A DNA stretch of 64,000 nucleotides from assembly GCF_001083805.1 (NCBI RefSeq), contig NZ_JXSK01000004.1, positions 62,001 to 126,000 on the forward strand. Direction: 5' to 3'. The position numbers and the translations under genes are program-made. Positions within the stretch are counted from its first letter, which is position 1; each line of letters opens with the position of its first letter. Below are positions 28,547 through 38,900 of the stretch, one piece after another. The stretch comes from Photorhabdus luminescens subsp. luminescens (GTDB lineage Bacteria > Pseudomonadota > Gammaproteobacteria > Enterobacterales > Enterobacteriaceae). The notes below the pieces were generated by a model, which worked only from the letters and a program-made list of their open reading frames with translations, searched no databases and was not told where the DNA came from.

Positions 28547-29440
28547 ATGACAGCAAATCAGAAGTTTAAATTACTGGGATTCACAAGATACGGTAAATTA
28601 TCGGCGAATGTCATGGTACTCGCGACAGGCAAGACCATTACTATGGGGTTAAAAGAGCTAGCTGACAGTGATATTTCAGAAGATCTGAGCAGGCATGAGC
28701 TCAGTACGATATATCGGAAACTATACAGCCACAGTAATATTGTCACAGCTTATGAACTTGGGGATCGTCATGAACGCTCATGGCAAGCCTATTTACTGAT
28801 TAGCATTGCGCTCAGTGTTATCTATATTTTCTCTACCATATGTGGTGTGAAACCCATTCATATCCCGATCTTTGATATCGTCACGCCTCCTGGGGTTTTT
28901 ATTTACCCTATTACCTTCTTATTGGTCGATATTCTTAACGAATTCTATGGATTACGTCTGGCAAGAAGAACAATTATTATCTCTTTTGCAGCGAACTTAT
29001 TATTTGTTCTCGGGCTTTGGGGAACCGCACTGATGCCGGGTGTTCCTGGATGGGAGTTTGGTGCAACTTATAATGGAATAGTGAATAGTATCGTATCTGT
29101 ATTACTGGCATCATCTCTTGCTTATTTTATCTCTGAAAATATAAACTCATATCTCCTTTGCAAAATAAAATCTCTCACCAATTCAAAATATCTTTTCCTA
29201 CGAGTAATCACTAGTACTGTTATCGCCTCAGCATTTGATAGTATAATATTCTGCTCAGTTGCTTTCTATGGTGTTCTCGGTATAGATATTATAAAAGAAA
29301 TGATTATCGCCCAATTTCTCATTAAAGTGGCTTATTCTATCCTGGGTGTAGGCCCTATTTATTTGGTAAGAAAGATATTCAGGAATTATATAAACCGACC
29401 AACAGATGCTCCAGTCAATAAAAAACTCGCTGAAGTATAA
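28547..29440 (+). CDS. Queuosine-precursor transporter family protein with N-terminal extension
   Basis: A 297-aa membrane protein. Residues about 80-285 match the YhhQ/VUT_1 family (PF02592) of 7-deazaguanine precursor transporters: FIYPITFLLVDILNEFYGLR plus LARR, and TVIASAFDSIIFCSVAF correspond to the conserved helices, with about six membrane spans. Residues 1-78 form a soluble, charged extension absent from YhhQ (E. coli YhhQ is 221 aa), opening KFKLLGFTRYGKL and ending ELGDRHERSW. Directly abuts the XRE gene. No queuosine-synthesis genes lie nearby, so the substrate could be preQ0/preQ1, queuine or another purine. A strong hairpin follows. Confidence 0.8.
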   Translation: MTANQKFKLLGFTRYGKLSANVMVLATGKTITMGLKELADSDISEDLSRHELSTIYRKLYSHSNIVTAYELGDRHERSWQAYLLISIALSVIYIFSTICGVKPIHIPIFDIVTPPGVFIYPITFLLVDILNEFYGLRLARRTIIISFAANLLFVLGLWGTALMPGVPGWEFGATYNGIVNSIVSVLLASSLAYFISENINSYLLCKIKSLTNSKYLFLRVITSTVIASAFDSIIFCSVAFYGVLGIDIIKEMIIAQFLIKVAYSILGVGPIYLVRKIFRNYINRPTDAPVNKKLAEV

Positions 29441-29493
29441 ATAGAGATTTAGTTTTGTTAGAACATATAAAACTTATTGAAAAATATCATTTT

Positions 29494-29518
29494 TATGCCG
29501 GAACATCATTCCGGCATA
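29494..29518 (+). terminator. Terminator after the XRE/transporter unit
   Basis: TATGCCGGAA and TTCCGGCATA form a perfect ten-base stem with loop CATCA, followed by TTGTTCT. It lies 54 bases after the transporter stop. Confidence 0.75.
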
Positions 29519-29643
29519 TTGTTCTAAAATAATTCGCCATGTATAATTAACAGTAAAATCAATATATTCATTACCAAAGATATAAATACTGTAATTATCC
29601 ATCACAACACTAAAATAACACTCGGATAGATTAAATTAACAAT

Positions 29644-30324
29644 TCACTTATCCAGTAATTTTAAATCTATATATTCCCCTAAATGATTAAAATATTCTGG
29701 CATTAAATGAGGAATCTTACCCAATAAAGGCGCGGGTAACATACGTTTTAATGTTGCCAAATATTCTTGTTGGCGTTTGCCTGCGGGTTCAACCTCATTG
29801 GCTATCCAGCCTGCAAAATGTAACCCTGAATCTATAATAGCCTTCACGGTAAGTATCGCGTGATTAATACAACCCAGTTTCACCCCCACTGTCAAAATAA
29901 CCGGCAATTGCTCTTTAACCACCCAGTCAGCAAAAGTCGCCGATTGCGATAAAGGGGTATACCAACCACCAGCGCCCTCAACTAAAACCCAGTCCGCTTT
30001 CTTTTCTAATTGACGCAACCCCGTAGACATAACAGCAAAATCAATAGGCTGATTCAAGTCATCACTGGCAATATGGGGGGATGTTGCTTCAATAAATACC
30101 AACGGATTTACTTCTTCATATTGCAAAGGCACAGAACTATTTGCCAGCAATGCCAGCGCATCGGAATTACGAATACCTGCCGACGTTATTTCACTACCGG
30201 AAGCGACGGGTTTATAACCTGCTGTTTTATATCCTGCTTTAGTTGCCGCTTGTAATAAAGCACAACTTACAACTGTTTTACCCACTTCGGTATCTGTACC
30301 CGTCAAAAACCAGCGCTTAGTCAC
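29644..30324 (-). CDS. bioD: Dethiobiotin synthetase BioD
   Basis: A 226-aa ATP-dependent carboxylase that closes the ureido ring of 7,8-diaminopelargonic acid to give dethiobiotin. P-loop GTDTEVGKT (9-17), GYKPVASGS and LVEGAGGWYTPLS are diagnostic. Last gene of bioBFCD; its start overlaps the end of bioC by eight bases. Length is normal (E. coli 225). No terminator is obvious before the convergent transporter gene. Confidence 0.96.
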   Translation of the reverse strand: MTKRWFLTGTDTEVGKTVVSCALLQAATKAGYKTAGYKPVASGSEITSAGIRNSDALALLANSSVPLQYEEVNPLVFIEATSPHIASDDLNQPIDFAVMSTGLRQLEKKADWVLVEGAGGWYTPLSQSATFADWVVKEQLPVILTVGVKLGCINHAILTVKAIIDSGLHFAGWIANEVEPAGKRQQEYLATLKRMLPAPLLGKIPHLMPEYFNHLGEYIDLKLLDK

Positions 30325-31084
30325 GATAAATCACTCCAAAGACAACCTGATAGCTAAGAGGCAAATGTTTATTTTCTCGTGGATAAGCCTGCTCTAAAGC
30401 AGTCAACCGTCCACGCGTCATCAGTCCTTGCTGTCGCCCATAATGAAGGTGAGTCGCGCCAATCCCTTTCAGCGAACCCAATAGCGGCAATATATGAGAA
30501 TATTGCTGGCGATAAACCTGGCTAATAAGGCAATGCCGAAATCCCCGACAAGCATCTTTAATCGTCTGTTGTGGCAGGAAGTGATTAATATGTTGGTAGT
30601 TATCAACCGCACTCCAAGCTTGCTTCAATTCATGTAATGAACCTTTAGCCAAGGTAGAAAACAGAATCAATCCACCAGGACGAGTTACCCGATAAAGTTC
30701 TCTTAAAGCGCCGGATAAATTATCGCACCACTGAACAACCAGATTACTAAAACAGATATCAACACTGCTGTCAGCAAGCCCTAAACGTTCAATATCCCCT
30801 TGCAGATAATAATCAGCCGCCAACTGTTTACGGGCATGAATCAGCATGCCTGATGCCAAATCCAACCCAATAACCTGCTTCCCCTGTTGCCGCCAGCGGT
30901 GACTAAAAAAACCTGTACCGCAACCAGCATCCAAGATTAACTGACCAGGATGTCCATCGGCTTGTTGCATAAGAAATTCACCAGTTTGCTGCTGTAATTT
31001 CGCTACCACATCATAATTGGCAGCCGCTCGCCCAAACGCTCCGGCAATCGCCTGTTTATTGACAAATTCAGCTACGGAACTCAT
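30317..31084 (-). CDS. bioC: Malonyl-ACP O-methyltransferase BioC
   Basis: A 255-aa SAM-dependent methyltransferase that caps malonyl-ACP so fatty acid synthase can build the pimeloyl chain of biotin. Motif [12 protein letters not shown] is at about residues 51-61, followed by [13 protein letters not shown] and [26 protein letters not shown] is motif III. It overlaps bioF by 17 bases and bioD by eight, so translational coupling is likely. Confidence 0.95.
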   Translation of the reverse strand: MSSVAEFVNKQAIAGAFGRAAANYDVVAKLQQQTGEFLMQQADGHPGQLILDAGCGTGFFSHRWRQQGKQVIGLDLASGMLIHARKQLAADYYLQGDIERLGLADSSVDICFSNLVVQWCDNLSGALRELYRVTRPGGLILFSTLAKGSLHELKQAWSAVDNYQHINHFLPQQTIKDACRGFRHCLISQVYRQQYSHILPLLGSLKGIGATHLHYGRQQGLMTRGRLTALEQAYPRENKHLPLSYQVVFGVIYRD

Positions 31085-32219
31085 ACAATGCCTCCATCAG
31101 CATATCAATATCCTGCTGCGTATGACTGGCAGTCAGAGTGATGCGAAGTCTGGCACTACCCGGAGGTACTGTTGGTGGACGAATAGCTTTGACCCAAATA
31201 CCTTTTTGTTGCAGATATTGGGATAAAGACATACTTAATTCATTATTACCAACAATCAATGGCTGGATCGCAGTGGTTGAATCTGTCAGATTGAACGGCA
31301 GTTTCTGTGCCTGCCGACGGAAATCATTGATATTCTGTTGTAATCGTTGGCGCAATTCATCACCAGATTGTATCTGCCGAACCGCTTCAGAAATAGCCTG
31401 CGCTTGTGCCGGGGGCATAGAAGTGCTGTAGATAAGATGGCGTGAGTATTGAATCAGATATTCGGCTGTCTGCTCATCGCAAAGCACCGCGGCGCCACTC
31501 AACCCAAATGCTTTGCCAAAAGTCACAATCAAGATCTCCGGTTTAACTTTCTGTTGCCAGCAGCTTCCCCTGCCCTGTTCACCACAGATACCAATACCAT
31601 GAGCATCATCTACCATTAACCAGTTGCCAGAAATTCTGGTTTGCTGATAAATATCTGCTAGCGGCGCGCAATCACCATCCATACTGAACACACCTTCGGT
31701 CACCACTAACGTCTTTCCAATACAAGGCCTTGCCAATAAATCTGTAAGTGATTCAGGTTGGTTATGAAGAAAACGCCATAATTGAGCGGGGGAATGTATG
31801 GCGGCTTCCATTAATGAGGCATGACTCAGACGATCAGCAATAATTCGATCCTGTTTCGTCATTAACGCGGCAATAACTCCCTGATTAGCAGAATATCCAG
31901 AAATAAACAGCAATGCTTTTGGATAATCTAACCAGTCAGCCAATTGTTGTTCCAATAGCTGATGGGCTTTTGTATAACCCGTAATATGACCTGAACCACC
32001 ACTGCCAACACCATATTGTTCCGCTCCCTGCTGCCATGCGGAAATAACTGCGGGATTTGTACTTAACCCAAGGTAATCATTACTGGAAAAATTGAGATAT
32101 CTACCATCATTGGTATACAGGAAACGCCCATCTGATTTCTGATTAACCTGCCGCTGACGCCACAGCGAAGTATCCCGACGCTCAGATAATTGCCGAGAAA
32201 GATAAGATGACCAGCCCAT
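31068..32219 (-). CDS. bioF: 8-amino-7-oxononanoate synthase BioF
   Basis: A 383-aa PLP enzyme that condenses pimeloyl-ACP with L-alanine. The PLP lysine is Lys236 in [11 protein letters not shown], the same residue number as E. coli. [21 protein letters not shown] and [15 protein letters not shown] are further family signatures. Its ATG shares one base with the bioB stop (TAATG). Length is normal. Confidence 0.96.
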   Translation of the reverse strand: MGWSSYLSRQLSERRDTSLWRQRQVNQKSDGRFLYTNDGRYLNFSSNDYLGLSTNPAVISAWQQGAEQYGVGSGGSGHITGYTKAHQLLEQQLADWLDYPKALLFISGYSANQGVIAALMTKQDRIIADRLSHASLMEAAIHSPAQLWRFLHNQPESLTDLLARPCIGKTLVVTEGVFSMDGDCAPLADIYQQTRISGNWLMVDDAHGIGICGEQGRGSCWQQKVKPEILIVTFGKAFGLSGAAVLCDEQTAEYLIQYSRHLIYSTSMPPAQAQAISEAVRQIQSGDELRQRLQQNINDFRRQAQKLPFNLTDSTTAIQPLIVGNNELSMSLSQYLQQKGIWVKAIRPPTVPPGSARLRITLTASHTQQDIDMLMEALYEFRS

Positions 32220-33256
32220 TATAATGCCGCATTATAAAATTGTTCGTTATCCGCATTAATAATGGCTTCTGCCAAATACTGCTGTTGCTGATTATCACCG
32301 AATGCTGTCTGAGTCTGCTGAGGGTTAATGCCCAACTTGCAAAACAGTTGTAAATCTTTATCTTCCGCCGGGTTAGGCGTAGTGAGCAACTTACAGCCAT
32401 AGAAAATAGAATTGGCTCCGGCCATAAAACACATTGCCTGTGTCTGCTCATTCATCTGTTCACGACCTGCGGATAACCGGACATGAGAAGACGGCATCAT
32501 GATCCTGGCAACCGCAATCGTGCGGATAAAATCGAAAGCGTCTACATCTTCGTTATCAGCCAGTGGCGTACCTTTGACTTTAACCAACATGTTGATGGGC
32601 ACACTCTCCGGCGGTTTTGGCAGATTTGCCAGTTGTACCAATAACGCGGCCCGATCACGGATCGCTTCGCCCAGACCGACAATACCACCAGAGCACACTT
32701 TTATGCCCGCTTCCCGTACCTTATCAAGAGTATCCAATCTGTCCTGATAGGTCCGGGTCGTAATGATGTTGCCATAAAATTCCGGCGAGGTATCAAGGTT
32801 GTGGTTATAGTAATCTAATCCTGCATCCGCCAGCCGCTGCGCTTGTGAACCATTGAGCATGCCCAGCGTCATGCAGGTTTCCATTCCCAGTGCTTTGACT
32901 TCCTTAACCATTTTCTCCAGATAAGGCATATCCCGCTCATGGGGATTTTTCCACGCCGCACCCATACAAAAACGTGTTGAACCGGCATTTTTAGCCTTAC
33001 GAGCAGAATCAATGACTTGTTCCACCTCCATCAACCGCTCTTTTTCAAGACCAGTTTTGTAACGGGAACTTTGCGGGCAATATTTGCAATCTTCCGGACA
33101 AGCCCCGGTTTTGATGGAAAGTAGTGTACTGACCTGTACTTGCTGAGGGTCAAAGTACATACGATGAACCTGTTGCGCTTGAAATAACAATTCGAAAAAA
33201 GGCTTATCAAACAGCTCTTGCGCCTGCTTAATTGTCCATTGCTTACGTTCAATCAC
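32219..33256 (-). CDS. bioB: Biotin synthase BioB (radical SAM)
   Basis: A 345-aa radical SAM enzyme that inserts sulfur into dethiobiotin. The SAM cluster cysteines are C53, C57 and C60 in [21 protein letters not shown], with the substrate-binding Asn and Asp, and SAGREQM, with the Arg ligand to the second cluster, are present. First gene of the leftward bio operon, transcribed from the divergent bio promoter region. Confidence 0.97.
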   Translation of the reverse strand: MIERKQWTIKQAQELFDKPFFELLFQAQQVHRMYFDPQQVQVSTLLSIKTGACPEDCKYCPQSSRYKTGLEKERLMEVEQVIDSARKAKNAGSTRFCMGAAWKNPHERDMPYLEKMVKEVKALGMETCMTLGMLNGSQAQRLADAGLDYYNHNLDTSPEFYGNIITTRTYQDRLDTLDKVREAGIKVCSGGIVGLGEAIRDRAALLVQLANLPKPPESVPINMLVKVKGTPLADNEDVDAFDFIRTIAVARIMMPSSHVRLSAGREQMNEQTQAMCFMAGANSIFYGCKLLTTPNPAEDKDLQLFCKLGINPQQTQTAFGDNQQQQYLAEAIINADNEQFYNAAL

Positions 33257-33283
33257 AATAACATCTCCAGTGTGAAAAAAGTC

Positions 33284-33341
33284 TAGCCAGTTTAAATAAT
33301 GCCGTTATACTGTCAACCAATTTTAAATAAATAAGTTTACA
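33284..33341. promoter_or_regulatory. Divergent bio promoter/operator (BirA site)
   Basis: TGTCAACC (33311-33318) and GTTTACA (33335-33341) form the interrupted inverted repeat expected for BirA (core TGTAAACC-spacer-GGTTTACA). A rightward promoter for bioA is suggested by TAGCCA (33284) and TATACT (33306-33311), which touches the operator. Biotinyl-AMP-bound BirA would thus shut both directions, as in E. coli. Confidence 0.75.
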
Positions 33342-33349
33342 TCAGCCTT

Positions 33350-34621
33350 ATGACCTCTTCCGATATTGAATTTGATCTACGCCATATTTGGCATCCCTAC
33401 ACCTCCATGACTAACCCTCTTCCGGTTTACCCTGTCGTTGGAGCTTCTGGGGTGGAACTAGAGTTGGCTGATGGTCGTAAGCTGGTGGATGGTATGTCTT
33501 CCTGGTGGGCTGCCATTCATGGATATAACCATCCGGTACTGAACCAAGCCGCTAAAACTCAGATTGATCAAATGTCCCATGTCATGTTTGGTGGAATTAC
33601 CCATCCGCCCGCAATCGCACTTTGCAGGCAATTAGCGGCAATTTCCCCATCATCACTGGAATGTGTCTTTCTGGCGGATTCAGGTTCTGTCGCGGTGGAA
33701 GTGGCGCTAAAAATGGCATTGCAATACTGGCAAGCAAAAGGTGAGAAACGTCAGCGTATTTTGACATTACGCCACGGTTATCATGGCGACACATTCGGTG
33801 CTATGTCTGTCTGTGATCCCGACAATTCAATGCATAATCTTTACAAAGGCTATCTGCCACCTCATCTGTTTGCCGAATCGCCTCAATGCGAATTTAATTC
33901 TCAGTGGGACGAGCGAGATATCATGCCATTCCGTACTTTGCTGGAGCAGCATTCCCGTGATATTGCCGCGGTGATCCTTGAACCTATCGTACAGGGTGCT
34001 GGAGGAATGCGAATTTATCATCCTGAATATCTGCGTCAGGTGAGAATGCTTTGTGATCAGCATCAGGTTCTATTAATTGCGGATGAAATTGCCACTGGTT
34101 TTGGCCGCACAGGAAAATTGTTTGCTTGTGAACATGCTGAAATTAAGCCAGATATTTTATGTGTAGGAAAAGCGCTGACAGGTGGTTATATGACACTATC
34201 AGCAACGCTGACAACTCGTAAGGTAGCCGAAACGATTAGCAATGGCGAAGCAGGCTGTTTTATGCACGGCCCAACGTTTATGGGCAATCCATTAGCTTGT
34301 GCCGTAGCAGAAGCCAATTTGAAATTGTTATTACAAAGCCCTTGGCAACAACGTGTTAAATCAATTGAAAATCAATTAAATACTGAGTTGATGCCACTAA
34401 AATATCACGCAAAAGTGGCTGATGTTCGGGTATTAGGTGCAATTGGCGTCGTGGAGATGAAACAGCCTGTGAATATGGCGGTGCTACAACACCATTTTGT
34501 TTCTCAAGGTGTTTGGATAAGACCATTTGGCAAGCTGATTTATTTGATGCCGCCTTATATTATTCAACCAGAGCAACTTTCACACCTGACAAAGGCCATC
34601 TCTGGTGCAATTAATTTGTAA
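33350..34621 (+). CDS. bioA: Adenosylmethionine-8-amino-7-oxononanoate aminotransferase BioA
   Basis: A 423-aa PLP aminotransferase that uses SAM as amino donor to make 7,8-diaminopelargonate. The PLP lysine is Lys274 in [25 protein letters not shown] at the N-terminus, [33 protein letters not shown]-type motif (with FLADSGSV here) and [16 protein letters not shown] are diagnostic. Transcribed divergently from bioBFCD. The terminator at 34692 follows. Confidence 0.96.
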   Translation: MTSSDIEFDLRHIWHPYTSMTNPLPVYPVVGASGVELELADGRKLVDGMSSWWAAIHGYNHPVLNQAAKTQIDQMSHVMFGGITHPPAIALCRQLAAISPSSLECVFLADSGSVAVEVALKMALQYWQAKGEKRQRILTLRHGYHGDTFGAMSVCDPDNSMHNLYKGYLPPHLFAESPQCEFNSQWDERDIMPFRTLLEQHSRDIAAVILEPIVQGAGGMRIYHPEYLRQVRMLCDQHQVLLIADEIATGFGRTGKLFACEHAEIKPDILCVGKALTGGYMTLSATLTTRKVAETISNGEAGCFMHGPTFMGNPLACAVAEANLKLLLQSPWQQRVKSIENQLNTELMPLKYHAKVADVRVLGAIGVVEMKQPVNMAVLQHHFVSQGVWIRPFGKLIYLMPPYIIQPEQLSHLTKAISGAINL

Positions 34622-34691
34622 TTTTTGTTATTGAAGAAATTTTTCTGAATTTATTGCGAGCAATCAGTAAAGCTGCATTTCAACTCGATCA

Positions 34692-34720
34692 AAAAAGGCC
34701 CCCAATCGGGAGCCTTTTTC
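34692..34720 (+). terminator. Terminator after bioA
   Basis: AAAAAGGC-CCC (34692-34703) and GGG-AGCCTTTTT (34708-34719) form a stem with one mismatch around a short loop, followed by CGAAAAA. A typical rho-independent structure that would work in both directions. Confidence 0.8.
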
Positions 34721-34868
34721 GAAAAATTTCTCCACACCCCGACCTTCGTAATGAGTGGGGGCGGGTGCTTACACAAGTAGAGTTACCTCTGGGCAAAGAT
34801 TATCCAACAAATCATCAACTCCTGCTTCACATAGAATGTAAAGCAAGCCTTAAATAAGTATACTTGAG

Positions 34869-35265
34869 CAACATTTGATTGTTAACCATCAGGGAGAAAT
34901 CGTGGCAGCTAAAGTGACCGCAGGCAACATGGATGCTCAAGAACCCGTTCGTGAACTCGCAGTTAAGGATGTATAAATTCTCCTTACAATAATAAAGGTT
35001 ATTTGAGCAGGAACTCAAGGGCAATTTAGCAGACACTGGCATCACCCTTATCACTAAAAAGCGACATAATATGAAAGCAGATACGCTGGCCGAGTGGGAT
35101 AAAATAATATTATTAAGAGATTTATCATAGAAATGAGCAATAAGCAGCCAAAAACGATTTCTCAGATAGAACATTCACGCCACCGGAGTACAAAAGGATT
35201 TCTATTGACAGTTCAGGGGGACTCATTGCTGACAGCCTTAAATTGAAGAAACCGTCCCCAAATAT
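34869..35265 (+). pseudogene. IS982-family transposase remnant (C-terminal part)
   Basis: Decayed coding DNA on the plus strand. It reads LIVNHQGEIVAAKVTAGN then MDAQEPVRELA, shifts frame, continues LFEQELKGNLADTGITLITK and KRHNMKADTLAEWD, meets a stop, then KRFIIEMSNKQPKTISQIEH and SRHRST. This order matches the C-terminal half of IS982-type transposases, including the ISQIEHSRHRS signature. At least two frameshifts and one in-frame stop make it dead. The N-terminal half is not seen. It flanks the Rhs island. Confidence 0.75.
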
Positions 35266-35309
35266 TTTCTATTTTGAAGAGGATAGTATAGTGACGGTTT
35301 AAACAAAAT

Positions 35310-35327
35310 TCAGGTTAATTAACCTGA
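35310..35327. other. Perfect 18-base palindrome
   Basis: TCAGGTTAATTAACCTGA reads the same on both strands. It lies between the transposase remnant and the Rhs island. It could be a regulator site or an old insertion end; no partner copy was noticed in the window. The rest of 35266-35719 shows no convincing gene. Confidence 0.5.
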
Positions 35328-35719
35328 GCTTCACTTAAATCGGATTTTTGGTGAACGCAGCTGGTTAAAAAAATTTGGGATTTATGTCACATTTATTAAG
35401 TTAATCAAATATTAATCACACAAACAGGCGGGACAACATGAATTTTTTGTTATATGTTCTTGATTGGATATTAAACAAATAAAACTACTTATCAGTTCAG
35501 TTATCTTAACAACAATAGAATATCCCCAATGTTGCCTGTTCAATACAGGTTATCAATAAGACTATCAGCAACAGACTGCTAGCACTCTCATAGTTCGATG
35601 TGCTTTACCCGAGGCTTTTTAACCCTTGGATGATTTATTTATCACTACGCGCCGCAATTAACGCTGTCGGACAACTGTGCCGTACGTTGTAAACCCTCAG
35701 AAATGATAAAGGAAGCGTG

Positions 35720-35887
35720 ATGTCATTCCAAAAAAACCAATGCAGGCGATTTAGCGCTGGACAAATCGCTGACCGCCTGAATACTCAAAGTGCTGACGGG
35801 CTAACATGCAACCTGCCCTCAACTCAACTAAAACAAATGCTCGCCATCATGACCTCGTTTCAGCCCCGCACGGGTGATAAACCCTAA
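35720..35887 (+). CDS. 55-aa ORF directly upstream of rhs, unknown
   Basis: An open frame of 55 codons starting MSFQKNQCRRFSAGQIADRL and ending FQPRTGDKP. It has a strong ribosome site (AAAGGAAGCG) and stops 15 bases before the rhs ATG, so it is probably translated in the same transcript. No membrane segment or signal peptide. It is too small to be an Eag chaperone (DUF1795), the usual partner of PAAR-Rhs proteins with N-terminal membrane helices. It might be the trimmed tail of a larger T6SS gene or a genuine small partner. Confidence 0.5.
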   Translation: MSFQKNQCRRFSAGQIADRLNTQSADGLTCNLPSTQLKQMLAIMTSFQPRTGDKP

Positions 35888-35902
35888 TGCCAAGGAGTTG
35901 TG

Positions 35903-38900
35903 ATGAGTCTATTACAGAATGTCTGGGCGGGCGCCGGCGCGGCCCGCCGCACGCCGGCCTCCCCGCCCCGGCAAACGCCCCCCGATACCGAGGCAAACGC
36001 CCCGGCTAAACCCGCCGGCCCGCCGCCCCGGACCGCCAAGACAACCTCAGGTTCAGATAAAGCGCTGGCGTTTCTGGAAAGCGACGCCTTCAACAAAGCC
36101 ACGCTGGGCGCGGCCGGGGCCTATGCGGTCGCCACCGGCGCGGCCGCCCCCTTTGCCGCCGGCCTGGCCACCGGGACCGTCGGCGCGTATGTCGGCAGTT
36201 ATGTCGGCGATAAAATCGGCCATCAGGTCGCGCAGGCGCTGGGCATGCAGACCGTCTCCACCGAAGGCAATGCGCCCGCCCGGCTGGGGGATGCCATTGC
36301 CCATCAGAATAAAAGCGCCGGGTTATGGGGCGCGCTGGGCGGCGTCTTACTCGGGGCCGTGGTGGCGGTGGCCGCTGCCGCCTTTGTGGTCGCCACTGCC
36401 GGCGTCGGGGCCGCCATCCTCGCCGGCGCCGCGGCCGGATTAGCCGGCGGCTTTGTCGGCGCCGCTTACGCCAGTCTCGGGGCCGCTATCGGACAATACG
36501 GACAAAATAAAGGCACCATCATTGAAGGCTCGCCCAATGTCTTTTTTGACGGCAAACCGGTGGCCCGGGCCGGGGACAAAATTGTGTGCAGCGACCACCC
36601 CGGCCCGGTGGTGATTGCCGAAGGCGCCAAAACCGTGTTCGCCAACGGCAAGCCTATTGCCCGGCTGGGCCACCGCACCGCCTGTGACGCCAATATCAAC
36701 AGCGGCGCGGCATCGATTGCCATAACCCAGGAAACGCAGGGGGTCTGTGACATCCTCATCAGCAACGACCGGGCCTTACGCTGGGCCGTGGCGCTGGCCG
36801 GTTTCATTCCCCTGCCCAGAGGGAACAAAAACCGCCCGCATGAAACCCCCGCCCCGTCGGTGAAAAAAACCGGCTGTGACAGTCAGCTTTGCAGCAAAGC
36901 CGGCGAGCCGGTGGATGTGGCGACCGGCGACTTCTTGCAGGTCTGGCCGGTGCTGGCCCTGCCGGGCGTCCTGCCGCTGGCCCTGAACCGCACTTACCGC
37001 TCGACGGCCAATCTCGCCGGGCTGTTCGGCCCCCAGTGGGCCGATGACTGGTCGCAACACCTGCGCCGCGACGGCGAGGAAACCCATTTCACCGACGGCG
37101 AAGGGGTGATTTACACCTTCCATACCCCAAAGGACAACGTCTTCTCGGTCAACCTCCATGCCGGCCATTATCTGCTGTACGGGCAACTGAGCGGCGAGCT
37201 GCGCCTGTTTAACCGCCGCACCCAGCAGATACTGAGTTTTACCGAGGTCCAGGGGGATAAACGCCGCCTGTCCCGGATAGAAGACCGCAACGGCAATCAG
37301 ACCGTCTTTCATTACGACGAACACCACCGCCTGACTCATCTCACGCATGCCGACACGGCGACACTGACGCTGCGCTATACGCAACAACAACTGACCGCCA
37401 TTGACTGGCTGCACGCGGAACAACGCCAGCGGCTGGCGACCTGCCGCTACGATAACCAGGGGTATCTGGCCGAATGTGACGCCTTTCAGTTTCACCACCT
37501 GTGGCATGAATACAATCCGCACGGCCATATGACCCGCTGGCACGACACCGATAAAACCGATGTCACCGTGCACTATGACAACGCGGGCCGGGTGACTGCC
37601 ACCGCCACCCCGCAGGGGTACTGGCAGGACCGCTTTGAATACGATGATGACAATAACGTCACCACCTATTTCGATGCCGAAGGCGGCTGTACCCGCTATC
37701 ACTATAACGCCGACGGGCTGGTCACCCGGAAAGTCGACCCCCTCGGCCATGCATCCCTGACCGAATGGGATTTCAGTTGCAAAGTCGCCGAAACCGACCC
37801 GCTCGGCCGGACCACGGCTTATGAGTACAGCCCCTACGGCGAGCTGACCGGCTTGCTGTCGCCCACCGGGGACGTCACCGCTTACGATTACGATGAATAC
37901 GGCCAGCTTACCCAGGTCACTCAGCCGGATGGCGCCCGCTGGCGACTGCATTACAGCGAGCAGGGGAACCTGAGCAGCGTTATCGACCCTCAGGGCCGGG
38001 TGGAAGAGACCCGGTACGGCCCGCAGGGGGAAATCCTGCGCCAGGTCTTGCCGGACGGCCGCGCCTGGCGCTACGGCTATGAACAGCAGCAGCTCAGTGA
38101 AATTCAGGCCCCGGACGGCGCCCGGACCCGGTTTGACATCGACGGCCTGGGCCGGCTGCGGCGGGTCACCGACGCCCTGTACCAGCAGACGCGCTATCAC
38201 CACAGCCCGTCTCATGCCAGCCCGGCCGGCAGTGTCAGCGAGATTTGCTTACCGGACGGCGTGCGGCAGACGATTGATTACGACAGCGAGCGCCGGGTCT
38301 CGGCGGTCACCGACGGCGAAGGCCGGACCACCCGCTATACCTATGACGCCTTTGACCTGCTCAGCCGCCTCACCCGCCCGGACGGCTCGGCCCTGACCTT
38401 CGGCTACGACAGGCTGACCCGCCTGAAAACCGTGACCAACGCAACCGGCGACACCTACCGTTACACCCGCGACCCGGCCGGCCGGGTTATCCGCGAAACC
38501 GATTTTACCGGCCGGACGATTGACTATCAGTACGACCGCGCCGGGCGCCGCCTCATCGCCCGTTACCCCAATCACCAGCTGCTGCGCTGGTGCTACACCG
38601 ACGACGACCGCCTCACCCGTCAGGAAGTGTGGCAGGAAGCAGCCGACCAGTGCGCGTTACTGTCAGTCACCGCCTACGACCACGACGCGCAGGGACGGCT
38701 GGTCCGCGCCGCCAACCCGGACGCCGTGGTGGCGTTTGAATACGATGAATCCGGCCGCCTGATTACCGAGACGATTAACGGGCGCGCCGTCCGCCATCAG
38801 TGGGACCCGCAAAGCGGCCTGCCCGCCGGACGCCAGGTAGACGCCCTGCCCGCCTTACGCTGGCACTACGGCCTTAACGGCCGGCTGATGCAGTGGCAGC

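Noticed and set aside
35919-36443. 174-codon alternate plus-strand frame in the rhs start
   Set aside because: Pro/Arg-rich translation typical of an out-of-frame GC-rich gene; overlaps the membrane and PAAR region completely.
36776-38215. 479-codon open frame antisense to rhs
   Set aside because: It is the mirror of a GC-rich, YD-repeat coding region; the composition keeps several frames open. No ribosome site, and no recognisable domain.
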